In this document: positions 10,610-20,597 of the stretch, in pieces
Position numbering within the stretch: the first letter of the stretch is position 1
How the letters are laid out: each line of letters opens with the position of its first letter
Origin: Leptospira biflexa
Lineage (GTDB): Bacteria; Spirochaetota; Leptospiria; Turneriellales; DYLW01
Length of the DNA stretch: 64,000 nt
Reading direction: 5' to 3'
NCBI GenBank assembly: GCA_020720785.1
Contig: DYOA01000010.1
Coordinates: forward strand, 8,162-72,161
Made by a program: the position numbers and the translations under genes
Notes under the pieces: model-generated
What the model was told of the DNA's origin: nothing
The model's database searches: none
Seen by the model: the letters and a program-made list of their open reading frames with translations, nothing else

Positions 10610-11974
10610 ATGATTATGACCAATTCCCCCCCAAAAGCAGAAAAAAAAGAATTATTCGGATGGGCAATGTTTGACTTTGCCAATTCATCGTACACAACGG
10701 TTATTATTACCGTTGTTTTCAGTGTGATTTTTCCCAGGTTAATTGTGGGGAGCGATTCTAGCTCTCTTGCCGGCGAACCGGAATACCGGCTGGGAAATTT
10801 ATTGTGGAGCGTGGCACTTTCCATTAGTTATTTATTTGTGGTGCTGACAGCCCCCATCTTCGGTGCCATTATGGATTTTTCCGCATCCAAGAAAAAATTC
10901 CTGTTTTACAGCTATATTGTCACGGTGATTTCTACCGCCCTTCTATACTTTGTTTCTCCGGGTGCGGTGATTCTGGGCGTTGTGCTGGTTATTCTTTCCA
11001 ATTTTGGATTTGCTTCCGGTGAAGATTTTGTATCCGCATTTCTTCCTGAATTGGGAAAAGCGGAAGACCTGGGGAAGATATCCGGTTACGCCTGGGGATT
11101 GGGATACTTTGGTGGGCTCTTTTCCGCCGGAATTGCCATATTTGCCTTGGGAGCCGGCAATGTGACCCTGCAAAATTATGAAAATCTGCGTCTGGTGGGT
11201 CCTGTGACCGCCGTATTCTTTGCGCTGGCCGCAATTCCAACATTTATTTTTTTAAAAGAGAAAGGAAAGCCACGGGATGGCATTGCCAGGGAAAATTATC
11301 TTCTGGTGGGGATTTCCCGTTTATCCCGTACATTCCGGGATATCCGGGATTACCGGGATTTAATGGCCTTTCTGGCGTCCTATTTTTTTTCTTACGCCGG
11401 GCTTTCCATCATCATCAGCTTTGCCTTCATCTACGGCGACCAGGTAATCCACTGGTCTCCCTTGGCACAAACTTTAATGTTTGTTATCACCCAGTTGACA
11501 GCCGCCCTGGGAGCGTTTATCTTTGGTCATATACAGGACAGATTCGGGGCCATAAAAAGCTATAATATGACCATGATGCTGTGGGTTGTTTCCGTTATTC
11601 TGATCTTCTTTACCGGGGATATCACATCGGCCGCAAATTCCATCCTGGGAACAACCTGGAAGCCGGAATTTGTCTTCCTGTGGGTGGGTTCCCTTGCCGG
11701 AATGGGATTGGGGGCAACCCAGTCTGCCAGCCGTGCCTTGGTGGGATTTTTCTCACCGGAATCCAAATCAGGAGAATTTTTTGGGTTCTGGGGACTCTTT
11801 GGGAAATTGTCCTCTGTTTTTGGTATCCTGGGTCTGGGAGTTCTCCAAACCGAATTGGGATTAAAAAATGCCATTCTCATCACTGCGGTATTCTTCTTTA
11901 TTGCCTTTCTCTTTACCTTCAGTGTGAACGAAAAAAGGGGTAGAGAAGCGGCCATTGCCCACGAAGGAGAATAG
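10610..11974 (+). CDS. MFS transporter, UMF1/Atg22-like family
   Basis: GWAMFDFANSSYTTVIITVVFSVIFP, about 12 TM segments, GLGATQSASRALVGFFSPESKSGEFFGFWGLFGKLSSVFG. Confidence 0.9.
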   Translation: MIMTNSPPKAEKKELFGWAMFDFANSSYTTVIITVVFSVIFPRLIVGSDSSSLAGEPEYRLGNLLWSVALSISYLFVVLTAPIFGAIMDFSASKKKFLFYSYIVTVISTALLYFVSPGAVILGVVLVILSNFGFASGEDFVSAFLPELGKAEDLGKISGYAWGLGYFGGLFSAGIAIFALGAGNVTLQNYENLRLVGPVTAVFFALAAIPTFIFLKEKGKPRDGIARENYLLVGISRLSRTFRDIRDYRDLMAFLASYFFSYAGLSIIISFAFIYGDQVIHWSPLAQTLMFVITQLTAALGAFIFGHIQDRFGAIKSYNMTMMLWVVSVILIFFTGDITSAANSILGTTWKPEFVFLWVGSLAGMGLGATQSASRALVGFFSPESKSGEFFGFWGLFGKLSSVFGILGLGVLQTELGLKNAILITAVFFFIAFLFTFSVNEKRGREAAIAHEGE

Positions 11975-11987
11975 GCAAAATAAATCC

Positions 11988-13520
11988 ATGAAAAATGTGG
12001 CAGCCCGGATAAAAAACAAAATATCCAGAGAGGTACGATGGCTTGAGTCTTACTTTCTGGAAGCATATTCGGGTATGCCGTATCTGATCCGCGAAAAGAC
12101 CAGAATTTTATTCTGGTACACCGTTACTGCCTCCACGCTGTTTTTGGCTACCACAATACTCAATGTCCAGAGCCCATCGCCCAAGTATGTCTTCATACGA
12201 TTGAATACCGTTCTCTTGATTTTTTTTCTTTTTGCTCTGGTGATACTTAAATCCGGCCGTTACCGTTTATCCGTGGGTATTTTATTCTGGGCAGTTTTTA
12301 CAATATGGGGAATTGGTTATTACTACCGGCTTGAGGATTACCTTTATACCGGAGTAAATCCTCTCAATTATCATTTTATGACGCTGATGGTTTTTGCCAT
12401 TTTTTTTGGTTCCAGGTTATGGTTGGCTTTTACTCTGATCCTGATTGTCACATTGAATTTATCCCTTTACTATTATTTTTTTACCCATCACACCCTTCCC
12501 ATTTTTAACGCTGTTTTCAGAGATTCCTTAGTTAATATTCTGTCATCCCTGATTATTTCCGGGGTCCTGCTTTTCCTGTTTTCCCGAATCACGGAGAAAT
12601 CTTTGCAACAAGTTTCCAGGGAATTATATAAAAATAAAAAATTAAACGCAAACCTGGAAAAAAAAGTGGAGCTGAAAACACACAGATTAAAAGAAAATCT
12701 GGATGAACTCCTGGCCATGAATGATAATCTGAAAGAGGCGAACCAGAATTTATTTATTGCCCAGAGAACCATACTCCAGGATATCTCCATGGCTTCCAAT
12801 GTCCAAAAATCCATATTTCTGACCCGACCTCCGGAAGTCAGAGACTGGGAGATAGATTTTGAGTTCCTACCTCTTTCCCGTGTATCCGGTGATTTCTATG
12901 ATTTTTATTCGGATAAGGATAAACTGAACGGGCTGTCTCTTTTTGATGTGTCCGGCCATGGAGTCTCCTCCGCTCTGATTACCATGGCGGCCAAAAGCAT
13001 TGCCTTCCGGAATTTCCGTAAATATGAAAGCCACCACCCCGGATATATTCTTCAGAAAATAAACCAGGAATTAACGCAGGAGATTGGAAAATCCGGACAT
13101 CATCTCACGGGAATACTTTTGAAGACCGCCGGCAGCCGAGTGCAGTACGCCAGTGCCGGTCATATTGATATTGTGGTAGGAAATAAAATGGGAGAAATCT
13201 TTCCTGCCCAGTCACACTTTGGCAAATTAAACGGTACCTTTCTTGGTATTTCGGGGGTGGTCTCTGATTATAACTCCATTCATTTTACCATGGAAAAAAA
13301 TGAAGTTCTCGTGGCCTATAGTGATGGACTGGTAGAGGCAAACCGGAGATTCAGCATACAGATGGGCAATGCGGTGATGATCAAATTTTTGAAATCCATC
13401 AACTACCTGGAGATGAGTGCAACCATGATAAAGAACGCTCTTCTTGCCCATTTTTTTAAAATTGTCAACCGGGAGCACATCCGGGACGATATTACCATCA
13501 TAATTTTGAAGAAGGTATAA
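11988..13520 (+). CDS. Membrane-anchored PP2C/SpoIIE-type serine phosphatase
   Basis: N-terminal TM helices, coiled coil, EFLPLSRVSGDFYDFY, LFDVSGHGVSSALITM, YASAGHIDIVV, LVAYSDGLVEANR; ORF also open from TTG 11955. Confidence 0.88.
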   Translation: MKNVAARIKNKISREVRWLESYFLEAYSGMPYLIREKTRILFWYTVTASTLFLATTILNVQSPSPKYVFIRLNTVLLIFFLFALVILKSGRYRLSVGILFWAVFTIWGIGYYYRLEDYLYTGVNPLNYHFMTLMVFAIFFGSRLWLAFTLILIVTLNLSLYYYFFTHHTLPIFNAVFRDSLVNILSSLIISGVLLFLFSRITEKSLQQVSRELYKNKKLNANLEKKVELKTHRLKENLDELLAMNDNLKEANQNLFIAQRTILQDISMASNVQKSIFLTRPPEVRDWEIDFEFLPLSRVSGDFYDFYSDKDKLNGLSLFDVSGHGVSSALITMAAKSIAFRNFRKYESHHPGYILQKINQELTQEIGKSGHHLTGILLKTAGSRVQYASAGHIDIVVGNKMGEIFPAQSHFGKLNGTFLGISGVVSDYNSIHFTMEKNEVLVAYSDGLVEANRRFSIQMGNAVMIKFLKSINYLEMSATMIKNALLAHFFKIVNREHIRDDITIIILKKV

Positions 13521-13576
13521 AATAGCTCCCCCGGCATTATATTCATCAATGGTTGTATAAAAAGGAGAAAGCAGCA

Positions 13577-15709
13577 ATGGCAAAAAAAACTTTACTAATA
13601 CTGATAACGGCCTTATGGTTTGCCGGCATGCTGAACGCCTCGGACTGGAATGGGAAAGACCAGTTTACGCTGGATCGAGCTTTCAGTCTGTATTTTGAGA
13701 ATAAACTGGATGCATCGGAAAAAGTATTCCTATCCTATCTGGAGAATTATGGTGAGAATGAAATCGTTTACCGGTATCTGGCACAGATAGCCGCACAGAA
13801 GAACAACTCCGCTGCGGCAAAAAAATACTTAAAAGAAGCCCTCCGGATCAAACCGGACGATATGGAGTCCCTGCTTCTGCTGGCAAATTTGCATCTCGGC
13901 TCCATGGAATACAAAGAGGCCATTGCCGCATTCCAGAAAGTAGTGGAGATAGATGAATACCATGAAATCGCCTTAAATTCTCTGGGCTATCTGTATACCC
14001 AGCAAAAGCAAATCCCCAAAGCCATCCAATCCTATAAACGGGCGATTATTGCCATCAATAAAAACGGCAATGCTCCCATGGCCATGGCGTCCCTGTACAC
14101 AGAGATTGGGAATCTGTACAGCCAGCAGGAAGATGATAAAAATGCCATTATCTATATTGCAAAAGCTTATGAATTGCTTCCGGACAACGATAAAATCGGT
14201 ATTTTTCTGGGGCGGCTTTACGCAATCACAGGAAATTTTGAAAAATCCATAAACACTCTGGAAAGTGTTGTGAAATTCAGCCCTGGAAATCCAGAAGCCT
14301 TATATTTAATTTCTGAGATAAGCTATATTCTACAACGTCCGGATACTCTTTCCATCGCCCGAAAATATAAAGCTATGGATAACAAGCCGGATGCGCTGAT
14401 TGATGGAATCATTGAGGAATTAACCGGAAAAGACAAAGAATCCGAATTGAAATTTTACGCCGTGCTCTCCAACGAACCCCGGAGACTCAGTGCCCATATT
14501 GGTCGGTACCGTATTGAAGAGCGGGAAAAAAACAGGGAAAGCATGAAAAACCGAAGTCTTTTCATTTCCGGTATAGCCCAGGAATATTCTGCATATTCCA
14601 TCTCCCAATTATATATGCAGAAATATTTCACTATAATGAATGAGATTTCACAGGAAAAGGATTTTCATAAAAAATTCTTTCTTACGCCGTGGGAATCCGG
14701 TAAAATAACCGATTTTTTTTCCACGGAAGAAGTTTCCTCCATAGATGGCCTGGCCACAGCCTTCAGGGAAGCATACATCCATTATGGATCCATTTTAGAA
14801 GGGCTTGAGCAACCTTTGTTGGCTATGGTATATTATAAACGGTCGATCCACATTTCCCAGCGGGAGATACTATTCATGCAGAAAAAAATGGAAGCCCGCC
14901 TGATCTCCGGTAAGGCCTTGGGACAGTATAAACAGGAAAGGGAAAATTCCATTCACAAACTGAACCAGAGCCTGGCCTGGCTTTATAATCAGGAAAAAAT
15001 CCGGAACGTGGAACAATCCCATAAATATATTGACCGAGCCATTGGCATGAATCTGGCCGATCCGTTTGATTATTACTTCAAGGGATTTCTGTATTTCCAT
15101 TATTCCCAGGATAAAAAGGCCGGCTATTTGAAATCTAAGGATTTATTCCAAACATCTGTGAAAATGTATACGGACAGGAAGCAGGAACCTCCGGGGGAAT
15201 TTTATTATTATCTGGCCATGGCATGGGAAAAAACCGGGGACTTTGTGCGAATGGAAAAATTAATGGATAAAGCCATTAAGCTGAATCCAGCGAACGCAAA
15301 CTATCTGAATTATCTGGCCTATACGTACTCCCAGAACGCCACGCAGTTGAACCGGGCAAAGGATATGATCCGGGCTGCCTTGGAAATTGAACCGGAAAAC
15401 GCAGCGTACCTGGATTCCTATGGATGGATTTTGTTCCGCATGGGGAATTATGCTAAGTCAGTGCAGCCACTTCTTCTGGCTGCGGACATTGCAGAAAAAA
15501 ACAAGCAACCGGATGCGGTCATCTATTTTCATCTGGCGGAAAGCTATTTCCAGATGCAGGAATTTGCCATGGCAGGTTTTTACTATGACAAGACCACCCA
15601 GCACTGGGACAATGCCTCCGAAGACCTGGATAAGGATTATATCCGGAAGAGAATGGCAGAGTCCAAAGATAAGCAAACCAACCACGTCAATCCGGAGGAG
15701 AAAAAATGA
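13577..15709 (+). CDS. Large secreted/periplasmic TPR-repeat protein
   Basis: Signal peptide MAKKTLLILITALWFAGMLNAS; many TPR units; aaaggaga SD. Confidence 0.85.
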   Translation: MAKKTLLILITALWFAGMLNASDWNGKDQFTLDRAFSLYFENKLDASEKVFLSYLENYGENEIVYRYLAQIAAQKNNSAAAKKYLKEALRIKPDDMESLLLLANLHLGSMEYKEAIAAFQKVVEIDEYHEIALNSLGYLYTQQKQIPKAIQSYKRAIIAINKNGNAPMAMASLYTEIGNLYSQQEDDKNAIIYIAKAYELLPDNDKIGIFLGRLYAITGNFEKSINTLESVVKFSPGNPEALYLISEISYILQRPDTLSIARKYKAMDNKPDALIDGIIEELTGKDKESELKFYAVLSNEPRRLSAHIGRYRIEEREKNRESMKNRSLFISGIAQEYSAYSISQLYMQKYFTIMNEISQEKDFHKKFFLTPWESGKITDFFSTEEVSSIDGLATAFREAYIHYGSILEGLEQPLLAMVYYKRSIHISQREILFMQKKMEARLISGKALGQYKQERENSIHKLNQSLAWLYNQEKIRNVEQSHKYIDRAIGMNLADPFDYYFKGFLYFHYSQDKKAGYLKSKDLFQTSVKMYTDRKQEPPGEFYYYLAMAWEKTGDFVRMEKLMDKAIKLNPANANYLNYLAYTYSQNATQLNRAKDMIRAALEIEPENAAYLDSYGWILFRMGNYAKSVQPLLLAADIAEKNKQPDAVIYFHLAESYFQMQEFAMAGFYYDKTTQHWDNASEDLDKDYIRKRMAESKDKQTNHVNPEEKK

Positions 15710-16629
15710 ACCAGAAAGAATTTTCCCAGTACTGGAACAAGCGGACCAGCCAGGAATCCTTCCAGGAAAACATACCGCTCCTGGTCCGGGCGTTCTGGAA
15801 TACTCTGGCGGATTATCCCGTAAAGGAAATGACCTCCTTTGCCAGAGGTCAATTTGACACATACTATAAGAATGATTTTATCCATGAGAGAAAAGAAAAC
15901 TGGGAAAAAGTGAGCCCTCTCATTATGGAAATTTTCCTGTCCTTCATCCGGAAAGAAGAAAAATCCTTCCGGGAACGGATCTCAGACCAAACCTGGGAAA
16001 AATGGAAAGAGTATTCCCGGAAAACCATTGACATTCCACCAGAGTTTGTCCAGAATATTATGAAACAACCGGCCATCAAGGAGCTTTTCACGGATGTCAT
16101 CCATAAGGCCATTATCGCCTTCAGCAAAAAAATCAATCCCTTTTTTAATGCAGTTTCCGGACTGGGGGTGGAAAAGCAAATCCGGGATTTTATTATCCCG
16201 TTCATGGATAATGTGGTGGAGATTGCCACTAATTTTATTTTATCACAAGAAAACAGGAATATGTTTGAAGACCTGAACGCGGTGCTACTGGAAAACCTGG
16301 CCGTACTAAAACCCCAAATGATGGCGGACGTGGACATCTCCCAATGGGCAGAGGAACTGGGACCACTGCTGGAGAAAACTATGACAGATGAAATTTTTAA
16401 AGCATCCTCCCGGGAAACCTTCCACTCATTTCTGGCCACCGTTGAGGAAGCCGTGAGAGAGAAAACCCTGAGGGATCTTTTGCGGAACGGTAAAAACGAT
16501 GTCTTTAAGGATATGGAAAATTCGGTATTAACAAAAGAAGAAATCAAAATTATTGCCGTTTATCTCAGAAATCCATTGGTGGGGGAGTTTATGCTGAAGG
16601 AGTTTATGGAATATGAAAAAAATCGTTAA
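15706..16629 (+). CDS. Helical protein of unknown function
   Basis: 307 aa ORF, ATGA overlap with the TPR gene; no family recognised. Confidence 0.75.
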   Translation: MNQKEFSQYWNKRTSQESFQENIPLLVRAFWNTLADYPVKEMTSFARGQFDTYYKNDFIHERKENWEKVSPLIMEIFLSFIRKEEKSFRERISDQTWEKWKEYSRKTIDIPPEFVQNIMKQPAIKELFTDVIHKAIIAFSKKINPFFNAVSGLGVEKQIRDFIIPFMDNVVEIATNFILSQENRNMFEDLNAVLLENLAVLKPQMMADVDISQWAEELGPLLEKTMTDEIFKASSRETFHSFLATVEEAVREKTLRDLLRNGKNDVFKDMENSVLTKEEIKIIAVYLRNPLVGEFMLKEFMEYEKNR

Positions 16630-17356
16630 AACTGCTCTGATCATTCTGGCGTTATCCGGTTTATTCCTCGCGTCTTGCCGGAGCACCCCGGATGAAGTCA
16701 AGGTGATCCCCATAGAGAATCCGCAGGTGAAGGAAAAAGAAGCGTTTGTGGAAACCCTCAAAGAAAATTATGCCACATATTCCGTTTTGACCACCAGCTT
16801 CATCTTAAAAGGAAAAATAGACCGGCAGGATCAGTATTTTGAAGGCTACCTGAAAGCCACTAACTCCGCACAGGGAGACACCCTCTACATTCTTTTGAAG
16901 GACACCGTTTTTAAATCTCCCATTTTTTCTGTATCTATTGCCGGGGGTAAGGTGACACAGAAGGATTTTCTAAAAAATAAAACGGAAGTCATTCCCATGG
17001 AAAAATACCAGTGGGTGGTTTTGTTTGGAGATTTGTTCCCGTTTCAATTTTTTTATCCCATCATGCGGGGTTATCTTCCGGAAGATATATTTTCCAGGGA
17101 TTCCAAATACGTAAAAACAGAAAATAAAATCATTTACACATCTGCATATTATGACGCGGCTTTTTTATTCACCGGGGAAACCAGTCTATCAAAATTATTT
17201 TATAAAAATAAAATAAACAGTGACATTCTGCTTTTTGAATTTTATGGAAAATCCTCCCCTGCTAATGCCCGCCATTTTCCCAAAAACTTGTATATCCGCC
17301 GGCAGGGTACGGAAGACTTTTTAAAGATTGATTTTTTTTCCTGCCGGATAAAGTGA
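16613..17356 (+). CDS. Lipoprotein, possibly LolB/DUF4292-like
   Basis: MKKIVKTALIILALSGLFLASCRS lipobox; beta-rich mature region. Confidence 0.7.
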   Translation: MKKIVKTALIILALSGLFLASCRSTPDEVKVIPIENPQVKEKEAFVETLKENYATYSVLTTSFILKGKIDRQDQYFEGYLKATNSAQGDTLYILLKDTVFKSPIFSVSIAGGKVTQKDFLKNKTEVIPMEKYQWVVLFGDLFPFQFFYPIMRGYLPEDIFSRDSKYVKTENKIIYTSAYYDAAFLFTGETSLSKLFYKNKINSDILLFEFYGKSSPANARHFPKNLYIRRQGTEDFLKIDFFSCRIK

Positions 17357-17961
17357 CCATGACAGAACCGACCGCTCAGTGGAAATCCCTGCAGGAGGAA
17401 CTATCTTCCTGTGTGAAATGCAAACTGGCCATCACCCGGAATACGGTGGTCTTTGGGGAGGGTAATCCTCACGCAAAAATCATGTTCATTGGGGAAGGGC
17501 CTGGAAACCAGGAAGATCTGGAGGGACGCCCCTTTGTGGGCAGGGCAGGACAGCTCCTCACCCGAATCATAGAAAATGGCATGAAAATCCCCAGAAGTGA
17601 TGTGTTCATCACCAATATTGTCAAGTGCCGTCCCAGTGTGGACATGGCCATGAAAAAAGATCGCCCCCCGGATAAAGATGAGGTGGTAGCATGCAGTCCC
17701 TATCTTCTGCGTCAGATTGAAATACTTTCTCCCCGGGTCATTGTCACCCTGGGAAGTCCGTCCACAAAATTTCTCCTGCAGACAAACCTGGGAATCACCC
17801 AGCTCCGGGGAAAATGGCATTCTTTCCGGGGAATCCCTGTCATGCCCACCTATCACCCCAGCTATGTTCTCAGAAACGGTGGGGACTCCAGTCCGCTAAA
17901 AAAAGATGTCTGGCATGACATTAAAATGGTTCTGGATTTACTGGCCAATCCGGCGGAGTAA
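17353..17961 (+). CDS. Uracil-DNA glycosylase, type 4 (Fe-S)
   Basis: SCVKCKLAITR, GEGPGNQEDLEGRPFVGRAGQLL, NIVKCRP...VVACSPYL, VTLGSPSTKFLL, PTYHPSYVLR. Confidence 0.92.
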   Translation: MTMTEPTAQWKSLQEELSSCVKCKLAITRNTVVFGEGNPHAKIMFIGEGPGNQEDLEGRPFVGRAGQLLTRIIENGMKIPRSDVFITNIVKCRPSVDMAMKKDRPPDKDEVVACSPYLLRQIEILSPRVIVTLGSPSTKFLLQTNLGITQLRGKWHSFRGIPVMPTYHPSYVLRNGGDSSPLKKDVWHDIKMVLDLLANPAE

Positions 17962-19206
17962 GAATCCAGGCTCCAGGCCGATGGGAGGTTCCAGAGAGAT
18001 ATTCACCATCGTGTTGGGGCGGGTAAATTCCTGGGTAGTCCCCGCATCGTCCAGAATTGTCTCCGGACGGATAAAATAATCGTCCTGAATTTTCCAGCCC
18101 ATCACCTGAATTTCTTCCCCTGGCACAAATTTTCCCCGGATATCCACCTTTGCTGTGCGGGCGATTGGGTCCACGGAAAGTATAATTCCCAGAAAATCGC
18201 TTCCCCGAATATACGAGTTGTCCCCGTAGTTCTGCATGGGAGTGCCGTCATCCCGTCCAGGAAAAAAACCATCGGTATAATGCCGATGGCTTATGTAGGA
18301 TAACTCCCTCTGGATGGGCTCCAGAATGCCTGCATATTCTTTTGTTATGATTTCCGGATTATCCTCTCCCACACGCCGGGAAATGTCTTCCAGTATATCC
18401 AGTGCTGCTCGGTACGCACGCGTGGCCCCAGCTGCATAGTATATTCCCTTGTTGCGGCCTTCAATTTTTATGGAATCCACGCCAATTTCCCGGATTTCCG
18501 GCAGAAAGGACAGGAGGTTCAGATCTTTGGAATTAAAAATATAGGTCCCTCTTTCATCCTCTTCAATGGGGAAATATTCCCCCGGACGGCGTTCTTCCAC
18601 CAAGGAGTAATTCCATCGGCAGGGCTGGGCACAGTTGCCGTTATTGGCACCCCGGGACGCCAGAAAATCACTCAGGAGGCACCTTCCGGAGTATGCCATG
18701 CACATGGCTCCATGCACAAATATTTCCAGATCGGCACCGGTTTCCCGCTTAATCTGCCGTATCTCCCAGGATGATAATTCCCGTGCCAGAATGAACCTTT
18801 TAACGCCCATGTCCTGCCAGAATTTCACCGCTTCATAATTGGTGAGATTTGTCTGGGTGCTCAGGTGGATTTCCATATCCGGCAGATACCGCTTGACCAT
18901 CCGCAACACGCCAGGATCAGAAATGATCACACCGTCCGGTTGGATGATCTTCATAAAGCGGATATGCTTTTCCACCTCCTCCAGATCCGCATTCCTGGCG
19001 TAAATATTGATGGTGACATACACCCTCTTTCCCAGATCATGGGCGAACCGGACAGAATATTCCATTTCTTCTTCATGGAAATTATCGGACTGGGCTCGCA
19101 GCCCAAAGCGTTTGCCGGATAGATACACCGCATCCGCTCCAAAGGCAATAGCAGCTTTCATCTTTTCCACGGACCCGGCAGGAGCCAATAATTCCATCTT
19201 TTTCAT
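17938..19206 (-). CDS. U32-family peptidase / tRNA-modification (TrhP/YegQ-like) protein
   Basis: MELLAPAGSVEKMKAAIAFGADAVYLSGKRFGLRA, EIFVHGAMCMAYSGRCLLSDFLASRGANNGNCAQPCRW. Confidence 0.9.
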   Translation of the reverse strand: MKKMELLAPAGSVEKMKAAIAFGADAVYLSGKRFGLRAQSDNFHEEEMEYSVRFAHDLGKRVYVTINIYARNADLEEVEKHIRFMKIIQPDGVIISDPGVLRMVKRYLPDMEIHLSTQTNLTNYEAVKFWQDMGVKRFILARELSSWEIRQIKRETGADLEIFVHGAMCMAYSGRCLLSDFLASRGANNGNCAQPCRWNYSLVEERRPGEYFPIEEDERGTYIFNSKDLNLLSFLPEIREIGVDSIKIEGRNKGIYYAAGATRAYRAALDILEDISRRVGEDNPEIITKEYAGILEPIQRELSYISHRHYTDGFFPGRDDGTPMQNYGDNSYIRGSDFLGIILSVDPIARTAKVDIRGKFVPGEEIQVMGWKIQDDYFIRPETILDDAGTTQEFTRPNTMVNISLEPPIGLEPGFLLRRIGQ

Positions 19207-20552
19207 ATTTTGTTATAAATCCATTCTTTCTTATAAAATTTCCGGAAATTCAGGACGGCCAGAGAAAACATCCAGGTGACTGTCCCTGTCCATAGCCCAA
19301 AGGTATTCCATTGCATAAATATGCCAAAAAACCAGGCAACCGGCAGCATGATAATCCAGGTAACGAATAATGTGCGGTACATTACCCAGTTCACCAGACC
19401 GGCACCCCGCAGTGCTCCAGCGAAAATCATGTTGGACGCATCAAACATCTGGAAAACAGAAACCAGAATCAACGGCCAGAACGCGGTTTGCATCACTTCC
19501 GTATCCGGGGTGTATGCCAGCAGAATTTCCGTCGCGAATACAATAAAAACCACTCCCATGAAGGCCATAATAAACCCCCCGCCAAAGAAGGAATGCAGAG
19601 CCCCCAGGATGGCCTTTTTTTGTTTCCCGGCTCCCAGACTTTGGCCTGTGATGGTGGTAGCTGCCACACTGAACGCAATTCCGGGCATAAATGCGATGGA
19701 TGTGACGGAAAAAAGAATATTCCCCGCTGCGGCGGATGCCGTGGCCGAGCCTCCGGGTAGCAGGGAAGTCAGGGTCATAAAAGCAAAGAAACCAAGATTC
19801 TGCCCAAATTCCGCCAGAGAGGGAGGCCATCCCAGACGCACAATTTCCCGCAAAACATCCCATCGGAAACGGATCCCGTGGACACGGAGGTAGCTTTCTT
19901 TTCTGTCCCGAGTCAGAACCCAAACATAATACATAAGAGAAATTCCGGCGGCAAGACTGGAAGCCGCGCCCGCTCCCTTCACTCCCATTGCGGGAAAGGA
20001 AAGATTGCCATAAATTAAAACATAGTTCAGGAAGATATTGGAGACAGCCATCAGAAACGAAGCCACCATACCCACTTCTGTTTTCCCCAGTCCATCATAA
20101 AAGGAGCGGAACTGGAATGCCAGAAAAAAGGGGATGGTTCCCAAGGAGCGGTACCATAAATATTCACCGCCCAAAAAGATCACCTGCGGATCATTGGAAA
20201 GGACATCCAGAATCTCCACGGAATAATGCAATAACGCCCAGGTGGAAACCAGAGAGATGAAAACAAATAAAACCAAGGAATGGAAAAATATTTCTGATAT
20301 CTCTTTATAATTTTTCTGCCCAAACCTGCGGGCGGTCAGAATCTGTACGGAATAGGAAGCCCCAATAAACAGGGAAGAGAACGTCCAATATGCCATTCCC
20401 CCCAAGCCGGCTGCCGCCAGCGGTATTTTTCCCAATTGCCCCACCATAACGGTATCAGCCACCATTATACCGGTGATACTGAACATGGAGACCACCACCG
20501 GCCATGCCAGCCTCCACACTTCTCTGAATACCCGTGGGGAAAAAATTTTCAT
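19203..20552 (-). CDS. MATE-family efflux transporter
   Basis: WRLAWPVVVSMFSITGIMVADTVMVGQLGKIPLAAAGLG; 12-TM layout; SLAEFGQNLGFFAFM. Confidence 0.9.
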   Translation of the reverse strand: MKIFSPRVFREVWRLAWPVVVSMFSITGIMVADTVMVGQLGKIPLAAAGLGGMAYWTFSSLFIGASYSVQILTARRFGQKNYKEISEIFFHSLVLFVFISLVSTWALLHYSVEILDVLSNDPQVIFLGGEYLWYRSLGTIPFFLAFQFRSFYDGLGKTEVGMVASFLMAVSNIFLNYVLIYGNLSFPAMGVKGAGAASSLAAGISLMYYVWVLTRDRKESYLRVHGIRFRWDVLREIVRLGWPPSLAEFGQNLGFFAFMTLTSLLPGGSATASAAAGNILFSVTSIAFMPGIAFSVAATTITGQSLGAGKQKKAILGALHSFFGGGFIMAFMGVVFIVFATEILLAYTPDTEVMQTAFWPLILVSVFQMFDASNMIFAGALRGAGLVNWVMYRTLFVTWIIMLPVAWFFGIFMQWNTFGLWTGTVTWMFSLAVLNFRKFYKKEWIYNKI

Positions 20553-20597
20553 GTGCGTCCGGTTTCCATGGAATCCGGAGACAATCCGTAAACCGCT

